NCBI GenBank assembly: GCA_964518955.1
Contig: CAZFHS010000001.1
Location: 1-64,000, forward strand
Reading direction: 5' to 3'
Source of the DNA: JBDGYW01 sp964518955
GTDB lineage: Bacteria; Gemmatimonadota; Gemmatimonadetes; Gemmatimonadales; GWC2-71-9
DNA length: 64,000 bases
Of the stretch, positions 1 through 7,800 are shown in pieces. A program made the position numbers and the translations under genes. Under the pieces are notes generated by a model. That model ran no database searches. It was not told the origin of the DNA and was given only the letters and a program-made list of their open reading frames with translations. Each line of letters begins with the position of its first letter. The stretch's first letter is position 1.

Positions 1-118
1 CAACGAATCAGTTCTAGGCTGCACCTGAATGACTACTTTCTAGAGTGAACTCAACCTTCAACGTACGATCATCGCGCAAGCTGCAGAGGCACGACCCGAC
101 GTTCTCCCGGAAGACGTA
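1..118. other. 5' edge, no gene recognised
   Basis: This stretch holds in-frame stops for the first gene at 26-28 and 41-43, and no coding segment I recognise. A GGAAG ribosome-binding-like motif at about 109-113 precedes the ATG at 119. It may be the intergenic gap after a gene lying left of the window. Confidence 0.4.
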
Positions 119-1117
119 ATGGAAGAAACTCGCAGCCGGCTTGCTCGTTTTATGGTCAACCGTTTCCGGACCAGCCCTACTTGCGGTACGGGTTTCTTCG
201 CTGGGGGTGACGGACTCTTACTCACGACATATGCCGCAATACGTGGTGCCGAGTCGATCGAGGTTGAGCTGGCGGACGGCTCGAATATCAACGACGACAT
301 TTCGGTCGCGGCATGGGACACCGAGCGAAACGTCGCGGTGCTCAAGCTCCCAGTCTCTTCAACCGATTCCGTCGCGCTGACCACCGATGTGAGTGACGGA
401 CAATGGTCCTGGGCCTTTTCGTACCCGGGCTGTCGTGATGTAGCGGTCGAGCGCTTGCGGGTTGATGCCTGGGAGCAACAGCCCGCTGGGATGATCCGCC
501 TTGCCGATCCCTTCGAGAGCGCAGGTCAGGGAGGTCCATTGATCGCTCAGTCGGGCGCCGTCATCGGTTTGGCGTTGGGCAATCAAGTTGCGGTTCCCGC
601 CGATCATGTCATGACCAGTCTTGCCACTGCCCGCCAGAACGTGAACGAGGATCGGCTGGTAGCACTTCAGAACGTCGCAGAGCGCGAGAATCATCTCTAC
701 GGATCGGTGATGATCCAGTCGACATTTTCCAACGCGACTGCGCGTGTTTCCCCGCTCGAGAACTGGCACTGGCCCGAGGTTGAACAGAGTGGCCCGATAC
801 CGTTCACCTATGCGGGCCCGATGGGCAGGTATCGGCTTTCCCTCCAGGCCGTAGGTCAGGAAGCACACCAATCTGAATTCACGATAGACCCGGGTGTGTT
901 CAAGGAGGTCACGGAACCACAGATCGTCGCGGCTGAGGGTGGCGGAGGGGGGTTTCCGTGGCCGATAGCATTGATTGGCGCGGCGGGGGCCGCGGTTGGG
1001 GGCGTTCTGATGTTGATGGGTGGGGAAACTCCCATCGAAAACGGGAACGGCAATGGCGATCCCCCCCCCCCACCGCCGTATGGCTGGATCAAGATCAACC
1101 TTCCCTCGAATCCATAG
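119..1117 (+). CDS. Catalytically dead trypsin-fold (HtrA-like) membrane protein
   Basis: A trypsin/HtrA-like domain covers residues ~20-180: the GTGFF start, the TTYAAIRGA segment, DTERNVAVLKL and GQGGPLI align with the usual GSGF, TNNHVVEGA, D-x3-DLAVLK and NSGGPL blocks. All three catalytic positions are changed: His to Ala39, Asp to Asn71, Ser to Gln137, so proteolysis is not expected. There is no signal peptide; a single hydrophobic segment lies at residues ~281-302, followed by a Gly/Asn and poly-Pro linker and a short GWIKINLPSNP tail that resembles the start of a PEGA-type strand. ATG119 is the first standard start after an in-frame stop at 41-43 and has GGAAG a few bases upstream. 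The stop lies 12 bp before the next gene, which suggests one transcript with the giant lipoprotein. Inferred role: binding or scaffolding at the inner membrane rather than cleavage. Confidence 0.75.
   Translation: MEETRSRLARFMVNRFRTSPTCGTGFFAGGDGLLLTTYAAIRGAESIEVELADGSNINDDISVAAWDTERNVAVLKLPVSSTDSVALTTDVSDGQWSWAFSYPGCRDVAVERLRVDAWEQQPAGMIRLADPFESAGQGGPLIAQSGAVIGLALGNQVAVPADHVMTSLATARQNVNEDRLVALQNVAERENHLYGSVMIQSTFSNATARVSPLENWHWPEVEQSGPIPFTYAGPMGRYRLSLQAVGQEAHQSEFTIDPGVFKEVTEPQIVAAEGGGGGFPWPIALIGAAGAAVGGVLMLMGGETPIENGNGNGDPPPPPPYGWIKINLPSNP
1061..1071 (+). repeat. 11-base poly-C tract inside coding sequence
   Basis: A run of 11 C residues encodes most of a Pro6 linker near the 3' end of the dead-protease gene. 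With 10 C the frame would end at a TGA overlapping the next gene's ATG (ATGA at 1130-1133). With 12 C it would end near 1188. It could be a slippage site or a sequencing weak spot. Confidence 0.8.
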
Positions 1118-1129
1118 GCGGAGAGAACC

Positions 1130-1885
1130 ATGAGAAGAACACTGTCATTCGGCGTTCTGCTTCTCGCGGCTCTCTTTGCTTGCGATGAAGACCCAATCGG
1201 CCCCGATCTGGCCCAGGGCTGGATCGGGATCGAAGTGATTGTTGAGCATCCGAGCTCACTGGTGGCAGCAATGGAACCAAGTGCAATCCCATCACCTGCT
1301 GCCGTCGAGGTGAGTTCTGGCACACGGGAACGGGAGTTCTTGGCCGATACGTTCGATGTCGCCAATACTTCCGAATCCTCACCTGGCGGGACGATAGGCG
1401 TGCAGGCACCTGTTCAAGCGCCTGCTGCATCACCGGCCCAACCGCAGGATTGGGAATCGATCTCGGTATCGATTTATGAGGGTGACACTCAGAGGTGGAC
1501 AGGAGGCGGGCAGCCCGGAACCGAACTCGTGACACCACAACTAGATACGGGTGCCTATGTAGTAGTGCTGAAAGGCTTGATTGGCGGCGAGGTCGACTAC
1601 TTCGGGGTGAATTCGAATGTGCTAGTGAGAGGTGGGGACACGGTCACCGCAACCATCACCTTCAGGGACTTCAAGGCTACACCGAACGCATTCACATCGC
1701 CGACAACTGACGTGCGCATACCCGTCACTTTCACGGCTGCTCCGGCTGGCGCTGACGGATACCTCGTTGATCTGGATTCGGATCCTGGTTTCTCTGACCC
1801 GACGACAAACAACATCTCCGGCACGAACACCGAGTTTGTGGTTTCAGATTCTGGCACCTACTACGTGCGCGTCCGCGCCTACTAA
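1130..1885 (+). CDS. N-terminal part of giant modular surface lipoprotein (frameshifted)
   Basis: Residues 1-18 form a lipoprotein signal (LLLAALFAC, lipid-accepting Cys18) followed by an acidic DEDPIGPD start. A fibronectin-III-like domain begins near residue 185 (FKATPNAFTSP onward) and runs into GTYYVRVRAY, where the frame stops at 1883-1885. The missing last strand, NEYVTNGKPGD, follows immediately in another frame, so this is the 5' part of a single gene continuing to 9653. A one-base insertion (the T at 1883; TACAACGAA would read Y-N-E) explains it best. The start has a GGAGAG site at ~1120-1125. Exported to an outer membrane or the surface by inference. As it stands the product would be a truncated 251-residue lipoprotein. 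Confidence 0.8.
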   Translation: MRRTLSFGVLLLAALFACDEDPIGPDLAQGWIGIEVIVEHPSSLVAAMEPSAIPSPAAVEVSSGTREREFLADTFDVANTSESSPGGTIGVQAPVQAPAASPAQPQDWESISVSIYEGDTQRWTGGGQPGTELVTPQLDTGAYVVVLKGLIGGEVDYFGVNSNVLVRGGDTVTATITFRDFKATPNAFTSPTTDVRIPVTFTAAPAGADGYLVDLDSDPGFSDPTTNNISGTNTEFVVSDSGTYYVRVRAY

Positions 1886-4800
1886 CGAATATGTAACGAA
1901 TGGAAAACCCGGCGACGTTCAGTCAGTTCAAATAGTCGTTGACCAGACAGAAGCTCCGGGTAATCCCCCGTTTGACCTAGGAACTGCAACTTCGGTCTCT
2001 GAAAGACTCAACATTCTACCGGCAGGTGATGACGACTGGTTCGAACTGGATCTGACCGCCGGGACGATGTTGACGGCAAGCGTAATAACCTCTGCCACGA
2101 ACTCTGAGTTGGATCCGGCCATCCGTCTACTCGATCCCGCCGCCGCCCAGCTTGCAGAAGATGCACAGACCGGTGACGTGAGCATCGACTCCATTCGAAT
2201 AGCCGAGACAGGAACGTACCAACTACGTGTATGGGCAGGCGGTCCTTCAGCCGGCGTTGCGGCCGCAGATGCCGCTTCGCAAAGCCCGCAAGCTCCCGCT
2301 GCTACAAACCTCGGTCAATACGACCTCTCAATCGAAATCGAGGACGCGCCGGCGTCGGCAGTCACGTCATTGATATCCGTAGATCCCGTCGGCATCGTCG
2401 CCGATGGTAGCTCCACCGCCACCGTCACCGTTCACGCACGGGACGGAAACGACGCACCACTGTCGGTAGGCGGTGAGGTGGTGGAGATAAGCAGCTCCGT
2501 AGGCACAATAGGTTCGGTAACCGACAACGGTGACGGAACGTACTCAGCCACTTTGACATCCTCGATAACCGCGCAGTCGGGGATCGCGACCGCGACCATG
2601 AACGGCGTGCCGATAGCTGATTCCACCGTCGTGGAGTTCACACCTGGGGCAGCCGACCCTGCGGCTTCCACTATTGACGCGAACGTGAATGAAATCCCGG
2701 GTGACGGATCCAGTACGGTAACGATCACAGTGCAACTGACGGACGCTAACGGGAACAACCTCACTTTAGGTGGAGACGTGGTGGTGTTGGCTACGACGGC
2801 CGGCACTCTCAGTGCAGTTACCGACAACGGAGACGGCACTTATACGGCAACTTTGACAGCTCCCACTGCGTCTGGTCAGGCAACCATAACAGGCACGCTG
2901 AATGACGTCGCGATGACCAGTCAGGAACTCGTCACTTTCACCGCAGGAACTCCTGACGCAGTTGCCTCAACGATCACGGCAGATCCAACCAGCATCCTTG
3001 CCGATGGATCCAGTACATCCACCATCACAGTGCAGCTGAAGGATGTGAACGGGAACAATCTGACGAATGGTGGTCACACTGTAGTACTCTCAGCGACCCT
3101 CACACCGTTGGAGACAGGAGTGGACACCGCGCTCTCCCTGAGTGCGATAGTCGACAACGACGACGGTACTTATACGGCGACACTCACTTCCCATCCACAA
3201 ACTGGTAGTGTGCGCATAACCGGGACACTTGAAGGCAATGCCATCACGTCAGAAACAACCGTGACGTTTACCGTAGGCACCGCCGATCCGACTACGTCTA
3301 CCATTACTGCGTCACCTACCAGCATTGAGGCGGACGGTTCGAGCACGTCGACTATCACGGTGCAGCTCAAGGACGCGAACGGCAACGACCTCGCCGCAGG
3401 TGGTGACGCCGTACTACTGGCCACCAGCGCAGGCTCCCTGAGTTCGGTCACCAACAACGGAGACGGGACGTACACTGCGACATTGACGTCCACGACATCA
3501 GCAGCCACTGCGACCATCACAGGAACGCTGAACGGAACTGCAATGACCGGCAACGCGGTCGTGGGCATAGTGGCAGGAGCGGCAAGCCCCGACAATTCGG
3601 AGATCACGGTTGCACCGTCGTACATACAGGCCGACGGTTCGACTACAACCACAGTCACGGTGCAACTACGGGACAGCAACGGCAATGACCTTGCCGTAGG
3701 CGGAGATTCAGTTGTCCTCGCAACAACGGCTGGCAGCCTTGGACCGGTTGTAGACTATGGTGACGGCACACATATCGCGATCCTGACGTCCGCTGCTACG
3801 CCGGGCACAGCCGTGATTACCGGCGAAGTGAACAGTTCGCCGATACTCGACAGCGCATTCGTGACGCTCATCTCCGGCACCGGCACAGGGCTGTCGTGGA
3901 CCAATACGGCAGGCGGCAGCTGGACTGAGATCGGCAATTGGAGTACAGGCGCGCTGCCGCTGGCCACAGATGAAGCTTTCATCGACGTGCCGGGTACGTA
4001 CACGGTCACGTTGCAGCAGGCTGATGCAGAAGTGACGGCACTGACACTCGGCGCCTCCCAAACGGTTTCGCTGCCGTCTTCCACAGATACGTTGACGGTG
4101 TCCGGCGCTGCGACAGTAGCAGGCACGGTAGACCTCTGGAACGGCACTCTGGTCGCCGGTGGTGCATTCTCGCATGCGGACAACGCAGTAATCAGGGGTG
4201 TCGGCACGATAGATCTGACAGGAGCAACTGTCTCGGCATTCGACGGTAATGTGAATCCAGGCCCTGCGCCATTCACATTCAAGGGCGACTACGCCCCGAG
4301 TGCACAGAGTGCGCTCAACATCGAGCTGGACGGGTCGAACACGCAGCTTGCAGTTTCGGGAGCAGCAACGCTCGCCGGTACACTGAACGTAACGCTCGCC
4401 GACGGGTACGCACCGACACCGGGCGATCAGTTCACTCTAGTCACATTCACCGGTCGGTCGGGAACGACGTTCGATACCGAGACCATGCCCACTGTTCCAG
4501 GAGTGCTTCTCCAACTCACGTATTCCGATACCGACCTCGTGCTTTCGGCGATTAGTGCAGACCTGGCAGCTACGGTCACGATCGATCCAGTTGGAGCGAG
4601 CATAAGTGGTGTCGGCACATCCATGCAGCTGACGCCGTACGCGATGAACGCTGCCGGTGACACGTTGGTCGGAAAGACGTTCACGTGGACGAGCGTCAAT
4701 CCGGATATTGCGACCGTGAGTGCTACCGGTTTGGTGACTGCACAGCGCGAAGGGCAGGTCGCAATTCGGACAGAGGTGGATGGAGTATTCGGGTACGCTC

Positions 4801-7800
4801 TCATGACCGTTGGCTCCTTGGGTTCGGTCCCAGTCAACGTCTGGAGTGCATATCCCAGGCCTACACCCCAGCATTTGTGGGGAGTATGGGGCAGCGGAGA
4901 CTCGGATATCTGGGCCGGTGGTTTTGGCGGAGAGATGTACAACTATGATGGAAGTTCTTGGAATCCGGTATCAACCCCCTCTGAACAAATCGTTTGGGAT
5001 TATTGGGGTACGGGTCCGGACAATGTCTGGGCGGTCGGAGACGGAGGATTGATACTGCAATGGGATGGCTCGCAGTGGAATGACATGAGTGTCGCCACCA
5101 GCGATTTCGCCGGCGTCTGGGGCTCGGCACCGAATGACATATGGGCGTTGGGCAATCCGTGGACCGGTACCGAGAACCCGATCTTCCATTTCGATGGCAA
5201 CAGTTGGGAAGGAGTATCCAACCCGGGCGGTACTCTTAGAGGAGTTTGGGGCTTCGCCCACGCTGACGTTTGGGCTAGCGGCAGCTCCGTACTGCGGTAC
5301 GACGGGAGCTGGAGCGTCCTCGATCCACAGCTAGCAGCTCAGGCTATGTGGGGCACCGCATCCAATAATGTGTGGTCTTGTCAAGGTGGATGGATCTCAC
5401 ACTTCGACGGCAACGGATGGACAGCGCACACGAACCTGGAAGCCGGAGGCGACACATTTGGATGCAGCGCCATTTGGGGAAGCGGCCCAGATGATGCCTA
5501 TGCTACGGGTGGTCCCGGTGCGGTGGCGCGCTACGACGGAAACGTCTGGACTATTGTGGCTAGGACAACGGACGCAGCCACCCTCCAAGACATCTGGGGC
5601 ACCGCATCTGGCGATGTTTGGGCTGTCGGTGACAGTGGCACGGTCCTGCGTGGCCACCGCGGTGCTACAGTAACCGTTTCACCCGTAACGAACAGTTTGA
5701 CCGCAGTCGGCCAAATGGTCCACCTGGCGGCGGTGGCGCAGGATGCGGGCGCCAACCCCATCTCAAACGTCACCTTCACTTGGGAGAGTGACAACGAAGG
5801 TATTGCTGTCGTTGACGCAGACGGAATCGTGACTGCGCAGGGAGTCGGCACCGCAACCATAACCGCTACTGCGTCTGGCGGGGCTTCCGGTAATGCCGCG
5901 GTAAACGTTGTCCTGGCTGGGTCCGTAGAGGTCACACCCACCTCAACTGACGTCGAAGTCGGTTTAGGCGTACAGCTCACCGCAGTGGTGCGGGACGGCA
6001 ACGGCGACGAGATCGTCGGCGCTCCGATCGAGTGGAGTAGTGATAACGAGAGCAGTGCCTACGTGAGCGCAGATGGGCTGGTCATGGGTACTTCCACCGG
6101 CTCAGGAAATGTGACGGCGACAAGTGGTGCCGAGAGTGCGACAGCGGCAATAAACGTGATTGACGGGCAGGTACTGCCTGCTGATTTGGTATTTGGAGGT
6201 GAATGGGAAGGAAACGCAGAGATTTACGTCCGGAGCGCCGACGGAGTCTCGATCAGAAATGCCACGACCGATCCCAGCCTGGATGTTCTGCCCACGTGGT
6301 CACCTGATGGATCACGCATCGCGTTCCTCACGGATCGAGATGGTGACCGCGAAGTCTATTCGATGGACAACAGTGGTTGGCCCGTCAACAACCTCACGAA
6401 TGCTCCAAGTTCAGATGAGAGTTGTCCGGCATGGTCTCGAAATGCGAGTCGAATTGCTTTCAGGAGCGATCGTAACGCCAACCCCGACATGTATTTCATG
6501 AACAATGATGGAAGCAATGTCACGCAAGTCACAGACGACGCCGGGTTCGAATGTTTCATGTCCTGGGCGCCCGATGAGTCGTGGCTCGTATTCAGAAGCA
6601 ATGTGGACGGCGACGACGAGATATTCAGGATCAACTGGGATGGTACGGGGTTGGTGCAGCTAACCAACGATGCATTCGAGAACGATGCGCCTCAGCTGTC
6701 TCCAGATGGCTCTCAGATAGTCTTCATTAGCGATCGCACGGGGCAAGGTGACGTATACGTGATGAATGCCGACGGAACAGGAGTCGTGCAGCTAACCAAC
6801 GACGCTGCCGCTGACTTCTATCCGACGTGGTCACCAGACGGTACTCAGATCACTTTCAGTAGCGATCGATATGGTGAGTACGACATCTTCATCATGAACG
6901 CAGACGGCACCAACGTCGTTCAAGTCACTGGAATGGCAGGTCTGGAACGCTACGGTGCACTGCGGCCCTCCAGCGTCCTCTCGGCAACCTCGATCGAGGT
7001 GAACCCTGCCGACGGGATCATTACGGCGATCGGACATACGCTCCAGCTCAATGCCACCGCTCGCAATGCTTTCGGAGAGACAATCGAGAGTCCTGCTATC
7101 AATTGGTCGAGCGATGACGAACTTGTTGCGACTGTTGACGCAAACGGACTCGTGACGGCAGTGGCCGTGGGAGCTGCGACGATCACTGCAGATATTCCTG
7201 GTGAGGCTTCGGGGACCGCTTCGGTCACGATTGTCGTGGCTGCGTCAATCGAACTGACGCCTTCGACTGCAGACACAATCGTCGGCTTCGCCTATCAGTT
7301 CACCGCAATCGCCCGCGACGGCAACGGCGATGAGATCGCCGGTGCACCGGTGGAGTGGGGTAACGACAACCCTACTGTGATTCCGATGAGCCTCGACGGG
7401 AATGCCTCTGGTTTGGGTATTGGGTCAGCGACCATTACTGCGACGAGCGGCGATCAGAGTGCCAACGCAACTATCAACGTGACAGCCGCACCAGTCCTGC
7501 CTTATGCCGTGAGCTTCACATCGCCCCTTAGTGGAGACTGGGACGTTTGGCTGCGGTCAGCTGATGGAACGACAGTCACAAACCTCACGAACTATCCGGA
7601 TGCTACGGATGTCTTCTCGTCGTGGACGGTTGATGGCTCCCGCTTGTCTTTCGAGACCGATCGAGACGGTAACGACGAGATCTACTTGATGAATGCAGAT
7701 GGGTCGGGCCAGGTCAACCTGACAAACCACCCAAGCAGCGACATCTGCACTGCAATCTCCCGTGACGGTACAAAGGTCGCCTTTGCGAGCGACAGAAACG

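Noticed and set aside
1632..1880. N-terminal 83 codons of the long open frame 1632-9653
   Set aside because: The translation is Arg/Ser/Leu-rich with no fold and overlaps a well-formed fibronectin-like domain in the other frame, so it is a shadow and the ATG at 1632 is not a real start.
2367..3885. CRISPR-like or VNTR array
   Set aside because: The repeats are ~300 bp, diverged at DNA level and conserved at protein level, so they are Ig-domain repeats.
2432..4942. Long antisense open frames across the giant gene
   Set aside because: Val/Pro/Ser-rich translations without motifs, caused by the codon pattern of the repeated Thr/Asp/Gly-rich coding strand.
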